Shown here one piece after another: positions 9,625-17,596 of a stretch of DNA of 62,459 nt. Origin of the DNA: a virus; IMG/VR virus record IMGVR_UViG_3300025864_000016, positions 1-62,459 of that record; one strand, given 5' to 3'. A program made the position numbers and the translations under genes. Each line of letters starts with the position of its first letter. Positions within the stretch are counted from its first letter, which is position 1. Below the pieces are notes generated by a model, which did no database searches, was not told where the DNA came from, and worked only from the letters and a program-made list of their open reading frames with translations.

Positions 9625-10143
9625 ATGAATACGTACTATAACTTGTGCGGTGACGAAATACCGTTCGATCTATCCCCCAACAGTACCTCGCGTACCAAGG
9701 CGGTGACTACCATTGTGCTGCACTCAACCTGCAGTGGACTGGACCCGGCGAAGAGTTTTCACAGTGCGGTCAACTGGTTGCAATCCCCCAAGGCGAAGGC
9801 GTCAGCGCACTTCGTAATTTCTCGAAAATGCGTTGTGGTGCAACTGGTCGATACCGACCGGCAAGCGTGGCACGCGGGGAAATCTCAACTGGATGGGCGC
9901 GTCGGGGTAAATGGGTTTAGTGTCGGCATTGAGATTGACCATATGGACGGCGAAGAGGACTGGCCGATATTGCAAGTGCAGGCCGCCGCCGACCTGTGCC
10001 GGCAACTTGCCGAGGCCTACGGATTGGACTTACAAAATGACGAAACCATCGTCTCGCATGAGCAGATTGCCACGCCTGCTGGGCGAAAAACCGACCCCAT
10101 GGATTTTCCGTGGGACAGGTTTAATCAGTTTCTGGGGCGATAA
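9625..10143 (+). CDS. N-acetylmuramoyl-L-alanine amidase (endolysin)
   Basis: This 172-residue protein is an amidase_2/PGRP-type zinc enzyme that cuts the bond between muramic acid and the peptide stem. Expected landmarks are visible: the first zinc His in LHST (about residue 33), a second in SHEQ (about 145), and GRKTDP (about 153-158) supplying the Lys and the Asp that takes the place of the third ligand. The middle AHF and AWHAG segments also fit. There is no separate wall-binding domain and no signal peptide, so release would depend on a holin. Confidence 0.93.
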   Translation: MNTYYNLCGDEIPFDLSPNSTSRTKAVTTIVLHSTCSGLDPAKSFHSAVNWLQSPKAKASAHFVISRKCVVVQLVDTDRQAWHAGKSQLDGRVGVNGFSVGIEIDHMDGEEDWPILQVQAAADLCRQLAEAYGLDLQNDETIVSHEQIATPAGRKTDPMDFPWDRFNQFLGR

Positions 10144-10251
10144 CACAAAATTGATTCTCCGGGAAAAATGTCCTATCGGGATATCGTACTGCAGATATTA
10201 CAATCGGGATATACAGCGGTGTAAAACACTCGGAAAATGTGGGGGCAACAG

Positions 10252-10731
10252 ATGGCTTGGATAAACCGTGCGCTGACAGTGCCAGAGTCAGTGCGGAAAC
10301 TACAAATAGGAAAAGCGCTGGGCAGGATGTTCACACTACCAGCAAATACTAAGTCAGTCATAGCACTGGCGGGCAAAGTTGCTCAAATCTGGCTTGAATA
10401 TCTAATCGACCGTGACCCGGTGACGGGCACAAAAAAGGGAGAAAATCAAATGTTATACCTGGTTAATCTGGTAATCACTATCATTCTGGCCGCTATCGCA
10501 ACGGTACAGATGGTTGAACTCGTTGGTGCAGGGGCAGACGGTAGCGTCAAACGCGCAGAAGCCATTGTGCAGATTCGCGCCGCGTTAAACGGGTTACCCA
10601 TACCCTCGTGGGCAAGCGGAGCTGTAGCGATGTTCATAACCGACAATTTCCTTGGGGGCATTATCGACAAGGTCGTTAGCTACTTGAATGGGTTAGGTAT
10701 CTTCACTCATGCGGCAACTCCTACCGAGTAA
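10252..10731 (+). CDS. Holin-like membrane protein with nested start at 10450
   Basis: This 159-residue protein starts at the ATG after GGGGGCAACAG; another ATG at 10237 has no site. An in-frame ATG at 10450 is preceded by a much better AAGGGAGAAA site. It would give a 93-residue protein with a strong membrane segment at its very start and a second weaker hydrophobic region, like a small holin. The longer form adds an amphipathic N-terminal region. Upstream gap 10144-10251 contains a 10-bp direct repeat (10175-10184, 10203-10212). Lysis role inferred. Confidence 0.7.
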   Translation: MAWINRALTVPESVRKLQIGKALGRMFTLPANTKSVIALAGKVAQIWLEYLIDRDPVTGTKKGENQMLYLVNLVITIILAAIATVQMVELVGAGADGSVKRAEAIVQIRAALNGLPIPSWASGAVAMFITDNFLGGIIDKVVSYLNGLGIFTHAATPTE

Positions 10732-10753
10732 CTCAACCGAATAAGCACCAGAC

Positions 10754-10786
10754 GCCCCGCTGCTTTATGTGGCGGGGCATTTTTTT
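10754..10786 (+). terminator. Intrinsic terminator after lysis genes
   Basis: GCCCCGC (10754-10760) pairs perfectly with GCGGGGC (10772-10778), followed by a T-run at 10780-10786. It would end the late tail/lysis transcript. Confidence 0.9.
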
Positions 10787-10875
10787 GTGCCTGCATTACG
10801 GAAAACGAAAACCAAGTGTAAGGAAACTTGCACAATTTTCATTACTGTGGTAGCATTGATACAAGAGGGGATTAT

Positions 10876-11127
10876 ATGGATAAATCACCAGCGCGAAAAG
10901 AACACCCCGGACGTGCGATACAGCGATTCCTCGACCAGTATGATGAAACGATTCATTGGCTTGCGCGTGAGTGCCGCTTGCCAGTGAAGGACGTGGCAAA
11001 CGTGATAAGCGGTGTATGGGACATAACGCCAACGCTTGCTACTGGATTAGCCGACGCATTTGGCACTAGCGAGAGTTTCTGGTTGTCATTGCAGGAAGCC
11101 TACGATTCATTTGAGGAGAAAGTATGA
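10876..11127 (+). CDS. HigA-like XRE antitoxin-family regulator, no toxin partner
   Basis: This 83-residue protein resembles HigA/VapI antitoxins: an HTH region followed by the family's ITP..A..LA.AFGTS..FW..LQ..YD ending. The start at 10876 has AGAGGGG upstream; an upstream ATG at 10828 lacks a site. No HigB/RelE-like toxin gene lies beside it. It overlaps the next gene by ATGA, so it is co-translated with the metallophosphoesterase. It may be a repressor or a counter to a host HigB toxin; both are inference. Confidence 0.8.
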   Translation: MDKSPARKEHPGRAIQRFLDQYDETIHWLARECRLPVKDVANVISGVWDITPTLATGLADAFGTSESFWLSLQEAYDSFEEKV

Positions 11128-12515
11128 GCAACGAAATTATCCCATTGCGCGAACTTTGCCGGACGGCAGGTTTCAGCCGGACAACTTTCTACCGTATGCT
11201 TGGCAGGGGCGACGTTCCAGAACACTTCATCGTGCAAATGTCTGGCGCAACTTGCGGGTACAAACCGGAATTAGTGACTTGGTTGCGCGCCTACAAGCAA
11301 GCCCCGAAAGACTACCGCGTACTTCCCAAAGACGAGATACCGATAAAACAGACACCCGCACCCACCGGCGAAGAAGTTACGGTTGAGGACACGCCGAATC
11401 ACAAGAGCATCACCACGAAGTCTAGCCGACTCCGGACGCTCGAAGACGTGCTGGCCTACAGTGAAATTGACGAAAAGAGTTGGCAAGTTGAATCCTGCAC
11501 CGTGAAGTCGTGGGAAATGGGGTATAAGGCTCAAGTCGTCAGCGAGGAAACGGAAGTCGGCAATGTGAAGACGGCAAAAGCTGATAGCCATATGCTTTAC
11601 GGTATTTCAGTGAAGCTACGACGCATCGTTACAAGCCCCGTAGATGCCGCCTACGCCCTGTTAGAGGCGCGCATTGCAAACCATGCCCCTTTGTATACTC
11701 CGACCGCTTACACGACGCCTACAGACCCCCATATGCTTGAAATTGGCCTTGTTGATTCACACTTCGGTATGCTTTCGTGGCACAAAGAAACGGGTGAGGA
11801 CTACGACCTTAACATCAGCCAGAACATTTACACATACGCGGTAGAGGATATTGTCAACAAAGCGTCGGCATACAGCATTGAGAAAATCCTGTTGCCGGTG
11901 GGGAGTGACTTCTTAGCATGTGATAATTTGGAGTTAGCCACAACAAAAGGCACTCCGCAAGACGTTGACGGGCGACTTGCCAAAATCATCGAGACGGCAC
12001 AAATGGCTATGGTTAATGCTGTTGAGAGACTACGATTAGTTGCTCCAGTAGAAGTTGTGCTTGTTCCTGGCAACCATGATTTTGTATCATCCTTCCATAT
12101 CGCGCACTTCATTGACGCGTGGTTCAGAAATTGTGGCGAAGTCACGGTGAATACTGCCCCTATCAGCCGCAAGTACGTACCCTACGGTGTCACGCTTATC
12201 GGGCTTACCCACGGTGACGGCGTGAAGCAAGCCGAGTTGCCGCTAATTATGGCAACGGAAGCTAAAGAGTTATGGGCTGACACAATATACCGTGAGTGGC
12301 ATATAGGTCACTTTCACACAGAGCGCGAGACACGGTTTACGGCAGTGAATGGCAATGCCGGTGTCAATGTGCGGGTACTTCCCACCCTTGCCCGTACTGA
12401 CCGCTGGAGCTATAGCAAGGGGTATATCTCAACGAAACGTGCCGAAGGTTATGTTTACTCGCGGGCTAATGGTCCAGCAGGGTACGTAATCTCCTATGGG
12501 GGTACAAAGCAATGA
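11124..12515 (+). CDS. HTH plus metallophosphoesterase fusion
   Basis: This 463-residue protein has an N-terminal AlpA/excisionase-like helix-turn-helix (about residues 5-55), a linker, and a calcineurin-like phosphoesterase domain. Metal-binding motifs are in order: D-x-H (211-213), GSD (260-262), GNHD (316-319), HGD (363-365) and GHFH (395-398). Such enzymes cut phosphoesters in nucleotides or nucleic acids. The DNA-binding domain suggests a nucleic acid substrate, but the substrate is unknown. It is coupled by overlap to genes on both sides. Confidence 0.85.
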   Translation: MSNEIIPLRELCRTAGFSRTTFYRMLGRGDVPEHFIVQMSGATCGYKPELVTWLRAYKQAPKDYRVLPKDEIPIKQTPAPTGEEVTVEDTPNHKSITTKSSRLRTLEDVLAYSEIDEKSWQVESCTVKSWEMGYKAQVVSEETEVGNVKTAKADSHMLYGISVKLRRIVTSPVDAAYALLEARIANHAPLYTPTAYTTPTDPHMLEIGLVDSHFGMLSWHKETGEDYDLNISQNIYTYAVEDIVNKASAYSIEKILLPVGSDFLACDNLELATTKGTPQDVDGRLAKIIETAQMAMVNAVERLRLVAPVEVVLVPGNHDFVSSFHIAHFIDAWFRNCGEVTVNTAPISRKYVPYGVTLIGLTHGDGVKQAELPLIMATEAKELWADTIYREWHIGHFHTERETRFTAVNGNAGVNVRVLPTLARTDRWSYSKGYISTKRAEGYVYSRANGPAGYVISYGGTKQ

Positions 12516-13201
12516 CTCTCGCACTAGATACAATTCACCTCGGCAATTGCCTTGACCTTATGCCCCAAATACCCGACGGGAGCGTGGATTGCGTTCTCAC
12601 AGACCCGCCGTATGGCATAAGTTATCAAAGCAATATGCGCGTGGCAAGTGCGCAGTTTGCAGTGCTTGAGAATGATGATAATGATATGCGGTTTGATGCG
12701 TATGTAGAAATATATCGCATATTGAAGGACAACTCAGTAGCTATTGTGTTCTGCTCCTTCAAAAACTATGCTGATGACTACAACGAATTAAAGAAGCTAT
12801 TCTCTATCAAAAATGCAATCATCTGGAATAAAGGCGGCGGTGGCATTGGCGACCTATCTCATAGTCTGTTGACAGACTATGAGATAGCTATCGTAGCACA
12901 CAAGGGTAGTTGCGAGATACGGGGCAAGCGTGACGGCAGTGTCTGGACACACGCCAAAGTTCCACCGAGTGATATGGTTCATGCTACAGAAAAGCCAGTA
13001 TCGTTATTTTCGCGTCTTATGTATAAATTCACTGATGCTGGTGCTGTTGTTCTCGACCCGTTTCTCGGTTCCGGCACAACAGCCGTCGCCGCGCACAACA
13101 CAGGCAGGCACTTCATCGGGATAGAAATGGATGAAACTTACTACAAAATCGCCTGCAAGCGGCTGGCCGACGCGCAGAGCCAGCAGAGGTTGGGGATATG
13201 A
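12512..13201 (+). CDS. DNA methyltransferase, probable N6-adenine type
   Basis: This 229-residue protein has the catalytic DPPY motif at about residues 31-34 and the S-adenosylmethionine-binding DPF.GSGTT motif near 183-191. This order (catalytic motif first) is that of the beta group. No restriction endonuclease partner is adjacent, so it is an orphan that probably protects phage DNA. It overlaps the metallophosphoesterase gene by ATGA. A second, divergent enzyme of this type lies at 43742. Confidence 0.92.
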   Translation: MTLALDTIHLGNCLDLMPQIPDGSVDCVLTDPPYGISYQSNMRVASAQFAVLENDDNDMRFDAYVEIYRILKDNSVAIVFCSFKNYADDYNELKKLFSIKNAIIWNKGGGGIGDLSHSLLTDYEIAIVAHKGSCEIRGKRDGSVWTHAKVPPSDMVHATEKPVSLFSRLMYKFTDAGAVVLDPFLGSGTTAVAAHNTGRHFIGIEMDETYYKIACKRLADAQSQQRLGI

Positions 13202-13461
13202 GAATACTACGACGAATTACCGTGTACCTGCCCCTCTGCTATTTGGCCGCTAAAACAATGTGGCAGGTGCTTGTGGCCGGTGAAAAGCAGTACCCAGTCG
13301 TGCGCGCCGACGCTATCATCAATAAGGCCAAACATGCGTCTCATGCTAAGAATCATATTGATTGCTACCGAGAGTTGGGCCACATCGAGGATTTGACGCA
13401 CTGTGCGGTCAGGTGCATTTTGGAGCTGGCTCGCAGACGTAAGCTACTTCGCAGGAAATAA
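13198..13461 (+). CDS. Small basic hypothetical protein
   Basis: This 87-residue basic protein starts at an ATG overlapping the methyltransferase stop. It contains several His and Cys residues (HASHAKNH, CYREL, CAVRC) and a basic C terminus with repeated Arg-Lys. It could bind nucleic acid. No family recognised. Confidence 0.6.
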   Translation: MRILRRITVYLPLCYLAAKTMWQVLVAGEKQYPVVRADAIINKAKHASHAKNHIDCYRELGHIEDLTHCAVRCILELARRRKLLRRK

Positions 13462-13475
13462 TTCCTACTATACTT

Positions 13476-13498
13476 TTAGAGCTACTAGGCGTATAGTA
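13476..13498. promoter_or_regulatory. Inverted repeat upstream of DUF4406-like gene
   Basis: TACTATAC (13476-13483) and GTATAGTA (13491-13498) form a perfect 8-bp dyad separated by 7 bases. The right arm contains a TATAGT -10-like word. It looks like an operator overlapping a weak promoter for the gene at 13525. Confidence 0.5.
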
Positions 13499-13524
13499 TG
13501 GTAGCAGACAAAAAGGGAGAAACG

Positions 13525-13911
13525 ATGATAGATAAATATTCCAAGGCCGCTACAGATGACGGCAACATCATTTTACTCGACGGGATAAAGCCTTCCAGAA
13601 CACGGCTTATCTTTGTGAGCGGCGCGTACTCCGCTTCTACAGCAGAAGGCATTGCCGCAAACGTGAAGCGGGCGCAGGATGTGGGCCGCAAACTTTTACG
13701 CGCAGGATACACTCCACTGATTCCGCAGTCTATGTACTGGACAATGGAAGACGCGGGGAAGTGGGAAGACTTCATGGATTGTTGTAAGGAAATGATTTCA
13801 TATTGCGACGGTATTCTGATGATGCCTGGCTGGACATTGAGTAAGGGTGCTTATATCGAATTTTTACATGCACTCTCCGCCCAAGTACAGCCATACGAGA
13901 TAGTAAAATAA
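13525..13911 (+). CDS. DUF4406-like (nucleoside deoxyribosyltransferase-fold) protein
   Basis: This 128-residue protein resembles DUF4406/DUF1937 relatives of nucleoside 2-deoxyribosyltransferases: a VSGAYS start strand, a helix with N-V-K-R-A, GYTPLIPQ, and an aspartate in the CDG-ILMMPGW-x-x-S-x-G segment. The start at 13525 has AAAGGGAG upstream; an ATG at 13498 has none. It probably acts on nucleotides or nucleotide derivatives. Substrate unknown. Confidence 0.75.
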   Translation: MIDKYSKAATDDGNIILLDGIKPSRTRLIFVSGAYSASTAEGIAANVKRAQDVGRKLLRAGYTPLIPQSMYWTMEDAGKWEDFMDCCKEMISYCDGILMMPGWTLSKGAYIEFLHALSAQVQPYEIVK

Positions 13912-13941
13912 TCATTCGTACTGTACATGCTTCCCTTAACG

Positions 13942-14017
13942 TGGTATAATGTATGAAGTTGCCCAGCGCAAATCACTACGCTGGGCGTTATGCAACACCT
14001 AAAAAGGAGGTAGAAGC
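13942..14017 (+). promoter_or_regulatory. Cassette leader A: extended -10 promoter, stem-loop, RBS
   Basis: Extended -10 TGG-TATAAT (13942-13950) with TGTACA 17 bases upstream. The predicted RNA starts just before the stem GCCCAGCG (13961-13968)/CGCTGGGC (13979-13986). A conserved spacer and GGAGG (14006-14010) follow. This architecture is shared with leaders B, C, D and E. A possible micro-ORF of seven codons starts at 13990. Confidence 0.85.
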
Positions 14018-14737
14018 ATGAATGGAAGTATAGTCCATATTAACGATGGCGTCAAGTTTACAACAGGGAACATTCCCACTGGCATGAAGTTTGGTAGGAC
14101 TACCGTTATTGAAAAAATACCGAATCCTACCAAAGACAATCATGCATTTTATAGATGTGCCTGTGACTGCGGAAAGATTTATTGTACCGTTGGCAGAGGA
14201 TTGGTCAGTGGCCACACCACATCATGCGGGTGTTATTTTTCCGAACAACTTATAGCGCGCAATACTATACACGGTGAAGGTAGCCAAAAACACGCAAATC
14301 GTGGTTTGTATTGTGTATGGAATAACATGATGAAACGTTGTTACAATACAAAAAATCCTGGGTACTATAATTGGGGCGGCAGAGGCATCACCGTTTGCGA
14401 TGAGTGGAAAGCTGATTATACAGTATTTAGAGACTGGGCATTTGCTAATGGATACAAAAAGCACCTTTCCCTCGACAGAAGAGACAATCTCCTCGGCTAT
14501 AGCCCATCTAATTGTTGGTGGGCAACATCAATACAACAGAATAGGAATACTCGGAAAAATGTCAATGTTACTGCTTTCGGAGAAACAAAATGTATCTCCG
14601 CATGGGTAGCTGACGATTGCTGTAGCGTTGGTCATACAGCAATAAGGAAGAGAATAAAGAAGGGATGGTCTCCCGAAGATGCGATAACAACACCAGCATA
14701 CGGGCGGCGGGCAACATTGACACATACCCCCGCATAG
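14018..14737 (+). CDS. Homing-endonuclease-like protein, copy A
   Basis: This 239-residue member of the seven-copy family shows every block: C-x-C-D-CG (47-52), SGH.TSCGC (64-72), RCYN (107-110), GGRGITVCDEW (120-130), LDR (152-154), NCWWAT (165-170), FGETK..SAW (187-196) and a GW-S-PE-DA tail (216-222). NCWW replaces the usual NCRW, and the C terminus after DAITTP has diverged, so A is the most distant copy. It has its own leader at 13942. The family resembles free-standing phage HNH/NUMOD-type mobile proteins; I see no conserved catalytic His. Confidence 0.85.
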   Translation: MNGSIVHINDGVKFTTGNIPTGMKFGRTTVIEKIPNPTKDNHAFYRCACDCGKIYCTVGRGLVSGHTTSCGCYFSEQLIARNTIHGEGSQKHANRGLYCVWNNMMKRCYNTKNPGYYNWGGRGITVCDEWKADYTVFRDWAFANGYKKHLSLDRRDNLLGYSPSNCWWATSIQQNRNTRKNVNVTAFGETKCISAWVADDCCSVGHTAIRKRIKKGWSPEDAITTPAYGRRATLTHTPA

Positions 14738-14782
14738 TGTATTCTATCACCTAGCACCCTCCGTGATGCTACTTACACCTCC

Positions 14783-14818
14783 TGGCCAGCGGTGGCTATC
14801 CTTCCCTGCCGCTGGCCA
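14783..14818. terminator. 10-bp stem-loop downstream of copy A
   Basis: TGGCCAGCGG (14783-14792) pairs perfectly with CCGCTGGCCA (14809-14818). There is no strong T-run on either strand. It may end copy A transcription or act as a processing site. Confidence 0.5.
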
Positions 14819-14884
14819 CCTCTTTGCCTGTTGACGAAACGCTACGACTTCTCAATAACTTATAGCACTCTGTCTGAAACTCCC

Positions 14885-14913
14885 CTTGACAACGAAGCCT
14901 TGATCTGTTACAC
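14885..14913 (+). promoter_or_regulatory. Strong promoter with no evident gene downstream
   Basis: TTGACA (14885-14890), 17-base spacer, TACACT (14908-14913). The gap 14738-15229 contains only very short frames; an 11-codon frame starts near 14930. The predicted transcript would run toward the hairpin at 15168 and then antisense to the early genes. It could make a small RNA. Confidence 0.55.
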
Positions 14914-15167
14914 TATTTTTCAGTAGAAAATGAAAATGCAAGGCGCGCACACATTGCCTCGTTAACAAAGTGTACGCCACCTCCATCGGAGAAGTAATTG
15001 GCAATGGTGGGGGCAACGGAAACAGGATAATAGAATAGAGAAGAGCCTTCGTAAAGCGTTACTATTGAAATGAAATGGACGTATACGGGGGTTCTTTCGT
15101 TTAATATATATCTTACTTCGTAGTTTTGCCATTCTCCAACCTTCGCAGCTTGCCATACATGCGATTG

Positions 15168-15196
15168 TACCCCGCTAGAAGCCTCGTAGCGGGGTA
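15168..15196. terminator. 10-bp perfect stem-loop between convergent units
   Basis: TACCCCGCTA (15168-15177) pairs perfectly with TAGCGGGGTA (15187-15196) around a nine-base loop. It lies just beyond the last gene of the minus-strand early operon and downstream of the promoter at 14885. A bidirectional terminator is plausible, though T-runs are weak. Confidence 0.6.
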
Positions 15197-15229
15197 CGGA
15201 TTGATTATTAGAGGTATTGCACGTCGGGG

Positions 15230-15601
15230 CTAACTGAAGTCCTTGAATGTAAAGCTGAATTTCTCTTCGTCCAGCCAGTAGTAGTCCTCGAAGTCGGAGT
15301 CCGGCGGTACGTCAACGTTGTGCGTCGGCGCGAACTTGAGGGTTGCGCGCGCCATCACAAAGAACTCCTCAACGGTCATATCGTCGCCGGGAATACTGCG
15401 TATTGTGAACCCGTGCGCCGCAATAACCTCTTCCCAGTCCTTTGCGGATTTGATGTCCTTCTCATGGTTGGGGCCGAGGTAGCCGCGCAAGCCCTGAAAG
15501 CCGAACACAGCACCCGCCGAACGTTTGCCTAAATGATATTCCTCGGTTGCACCTCCGCACTCGTGGCAATAAGCTCCGCAATAGTAGTTGGTTGACATCA
15601 T
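15230..15601 (-). CDS. Conserved phage protein with N-terminal zinc site
   Basis: This 123-residue protein begins with a short strand and C-x-x-x-C-x-x-C plus H-L-G-K-x-S-A-G, a pattern I recognise from a widespread small phage protein of unknown function. The C terminus is acidic. It overlaps the upstream gene by ATGA and is the last gene of the 17.8-15.2 kb operon. Confidence 0.75.
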   Translation of the reverse strand: MMSTNYYCGAYCHECGGATEEYHLGKRSAGAVFGFQGLRGYLGPNHEKDIKSAKDWEEVIAAHGFTIRSIPGDDMTVEEFFVMARATLKFAPTHNVDVPPDSDFEDYYWLDEEKFSFTFKDFS

Positions 15602-15810
15602 TTCCCCTCCGATTCTTCAATCATAGCATCTAACTTTCGCAGTATACACTCACGACAGCAGGCGCAATCCCGAAGGTCAGTTTCGTCGCAGTGTTCGTCC
15701 ATAACCTCGGCAATCTCCAGACTACCCAAGTTATAAATGTCTTTAATGTTGAACCCTCTGTCGAGCAGCACGTCGTCCTTCGCCTTCTCAATATCAGCTT
15801 TCGTTATCAT
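15598..15810 (-). CDS. Small Cys-rich protein, MITKADI paralogue 1
   Basis: This 70-residue protein starts at an ATG with GGAGG eight bases upstream. It opens with MITKADI and ends with a C-x-x-C-x-x-C cluster (DCACCREC) and an acidic helix. The gene at 21218 has the same plan, and those at 21396 and 23407 are looser relatives. It probably binds a metal. Function unknown. Confidence 0.75.
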   Translation of the reverse strand: MITKADIEKAKDDVLLDRGFNIKDIYNLGSLEIAEVMDEHCDETDLRDCACCRECILRKLDAMIEESEGK

Positions 15811-16271
15811 CGCCCTGCCTCCAGTTCTTTGAGCATCGCCAGCTTGCAGGCCGAGCAAAACGCATCATCAGACGGCTTGCAATTCACAGAGTGAAGCGGC
15901 ACAGACTGGCACTGTATGTCCAGCACCTTCAGCAAGTCGGGGTTTCGCGTCAGAAACGCAATGCTTGTCGCGGGTTCCCTTATCAGTCTCTGCTTCGCCG
16001 CCTCAAGGTCAGTCAGTATCCGCAAAGAGTACCACTGCGTATCCTCGCACATAGCATCAAACGACGTTACCGTTGCCCAAAGTCGAGTTGTCGGCAACAC
16101 TCCGATAACAACATCGACCTCCACCATTGTCCGGCTAATCATCAGCTCGGTCAGAACGTCCGGCGAGACAGTGCCAATCTCGAAGTCGCTACTAATCCAT
16201 TCGCCGTCAGCGTTCGCCTCAATGTTCAGCCCCTTCTGGCTCCCGATTCGCGTTATGGTTAGCTTTCGCAT
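15807..16271 (-). CDS. Hypothetical early protein
   Basis: This 154-residue protein starts at the second of two ATGs (16271), which is seven bases from GGAGG; the ATG at 16277 is too close. The N-terminal half appears to be beta-rich, and a C-terminal segment contains several cysteines (VNCKPSDDAFCSAC). It is coupled to genes on both sides. Function unknown. Confidence 0.7.
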   Translation of the reverse strand: MRKLTITRIGSQKGLNIEANADGEWISSDFEIGTVSPDVLTELMISRTMVEVDVVIGVLPTTRLWATVTSFDAMCEDTQWYSLRILTDLEAAKQRLIREPATSIAFLTRNPDLLKVLDIQCQSVPLHSVNCKPSDDAFCSACKLAMLKELEAGR

Positions 16272-16273
16272 AC

Positions 16274-16561
16274 TCATACCTCCTCGTATTCCATGCGCTC
16301 AAAGCCGTGGTTCGTTATTAGATGAAGTACAAAGTTGTTGTAGTCTTTGAAGCTCCAATCCCATTGCTGTTTGCTAATCATGTCGCCATAGTCACTAACA
16401 AGTGTAAACCACGAACCCACTTCCCCATCATCTGCGCAACTTCCGGTAATCACAGCCACCAGTTCTTTGCCTCTGTGGTAATCGTTCCTGTCCTCACACC
16501 AGAGCAGGTAGGTTTTGCGCGATGGCCGGGCACAAATATTGTTTACTTCCAACTGATTCAT
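16274..16561 (-). CDS. Hypothetical early protein
   Basis: This 95-residue protein is preceded by GAGGGGGG. It is a mixed alpha/beta sequence rich in Trp and acidic residues with no recognised motif. Short ATGA-type overlaps join it to both neighbours in the operon. Confidence 0.7.
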   Translation of the reverse strand: MNQLEVNNICARPSRKTYLLWCEDRNDYHRGKELVAVITGSCADDGEVGSWFTLVSDYGDMISKQQWDWSFKDYNNFVLHLITNHGFERMEYEEV

Positions 16562-16884
16562 GAGTCCCCCCTCATTCGCTCCTCGGCCTGCGCCAAGTTG
16601 TACAGTGCGTCCACGTGTCCAAATGCGATCATTACAGCTTCAACGCGCAATGCCTGCCGAAAGTGAAAGGCACGGTCTTTCTGGTATTCCTCGCACTCTC
16701 GCGTCTTCCCCACAAGTGCCGCCGTCAGCTCCGCCTGCGAGTCAAGCAGCAGCTTTATCAGCTCCTGCTGGTCTTTGTCGTTGCAGGCATCGCATACGCC
16801 GGACTTGGAATCATGTGCCATTGACTGGCCGCAGACAGGACAGGCGCACTGCCAAGTGTCGTACTTTTGTTCTTCTTTATCCAC
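16558..16884 (-). CDS. Zinc-ribbon plus coiled-coil small protein, GTG start
   Basis: This 108-residue protein begins at a GTG with GGAGGGAA upstream. An N-terminal zinc ribbon is clear: C-x-C-P-x-C-G then CDAC (about residues 13-36). A charged helix follows. Its ribosome site lies inside the last codons of homing-like copy F, which suggests F was inserted exactly before this gene. Confidence 0.75.
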   Translation of the reverse strand: MDKEEQKYDTWQCACPVCGQSMAHDSKSGVCDACNDKDQQELIKLLLDSQAELTAALVGKTRECEEYQKDRAFHFRQALRVEAVMIAFGHVDALYNLAQAEERMRGDS

Positions 16885-17596
16885 AAATATTCCCTCCTCT
16901 TTTTTTCATATGTCTAGCAGGTTTTGTTATTGCTTCTTCGGGGGACATACCGCTTTTAAGCCTATCCCGCAAAGTGCCATAACTAACTACGCAGCGATAA
17001 TCACCTACCCATTCTGCTATACTTTTTGTTTCTCCAAATGCGGTCAGTAGGTGATTTCTTCGCGTATTCCTGGCTTGCTGTTTACGCGTCGCCCATCGAC
17101 AATTTGGCGGTTCGTAGTTACCGTCGTTATTTATGCGGTCTAATGTAAGGCTATCGGAATACCCGTGAGACAGCGCCCATTCTTTGAATGGAGGATATTC
17201 TCTCCATTCATTACAAACGGTAATTCCGCGACCACCATGATTGCAATAATCTTTTTTCTTTTCGTTGTAACAACGACCAAACATTCCCTGCCAGCAATCA
17301 AATAGCCTCGCGTATTCGCTGCTACGCACACTATCTCCGTGCGTAGTATGGCGTTTACTGGTCATTTCGGCACAATAGCATCCACATGACTTTATTCGTC
17401 CTCTAACTAAATGACTACCTAATACGCAACAAGTGTTTCCACAATCACAAGTAGCGACATAGTAGTGCATTGTCTGACCATTGACCTTTTTAATCACGTG
17501 TGAAGTCACCACCAACCTGTCAAATCTCATTCCCGCTGGTATGTTTGGAACAGTAAAATTAACGCCGTCTCTTTCGTGGACTATACTTTTACTCAT
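16877..17596 (-). CDS. Homing-endonuclease-like protein, copy F
   Basis: This 239-residue family member has CDCGN, KSCGCY, FGRCYN, HGGRGITVCNEW, LDRINNDGNYEP-NCRW and FGETKSIAEW blocks. It has no private promoter or leader hairpin. It starts in an ATGA overlap with the upstream gene and its last codons (KKRGGNICG) carry the GGAGG used by the downstream gene. Its N terminus has the SI....DGVN-F signature of copies A, C, D and E. Confidence 0.87.
   Translation of the reverse strand: MSKSIVHERDGVNFTVPNIPAGMRFDRLVVTSHVIKKVNGQTMHYYVATCDCGNTCCVLGSHLVRGRIKSCGCYCAEMTSKRHTTHGDSVRSSEYARLFDCWQGMFGRCYNEKKKDYCNHGGRGITVCNEWREYPPFKEWALSHGYSDSLTLDRINNDGNYEPPNCRWATRKQQARNTRRNHLLTAFGETKSIAEWVGDYRCVVSYGTLRDRLKSGMSPEEAITKPARHMKKRGGNICG

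Noticed and set aside
14018-14737. Group I intron around the homing-like genes
   Set aside because: Neighbouring genes are complete on both sides of every copy, and no split coding sequence is seen, so they are free-standing.
14962-15156. 64-residue minus frame downstream of the early operon
   Set aside because: Poorly spaced ribosome site, Arg/Leu/Cys-rich unnatural composition, and no link to the operon.
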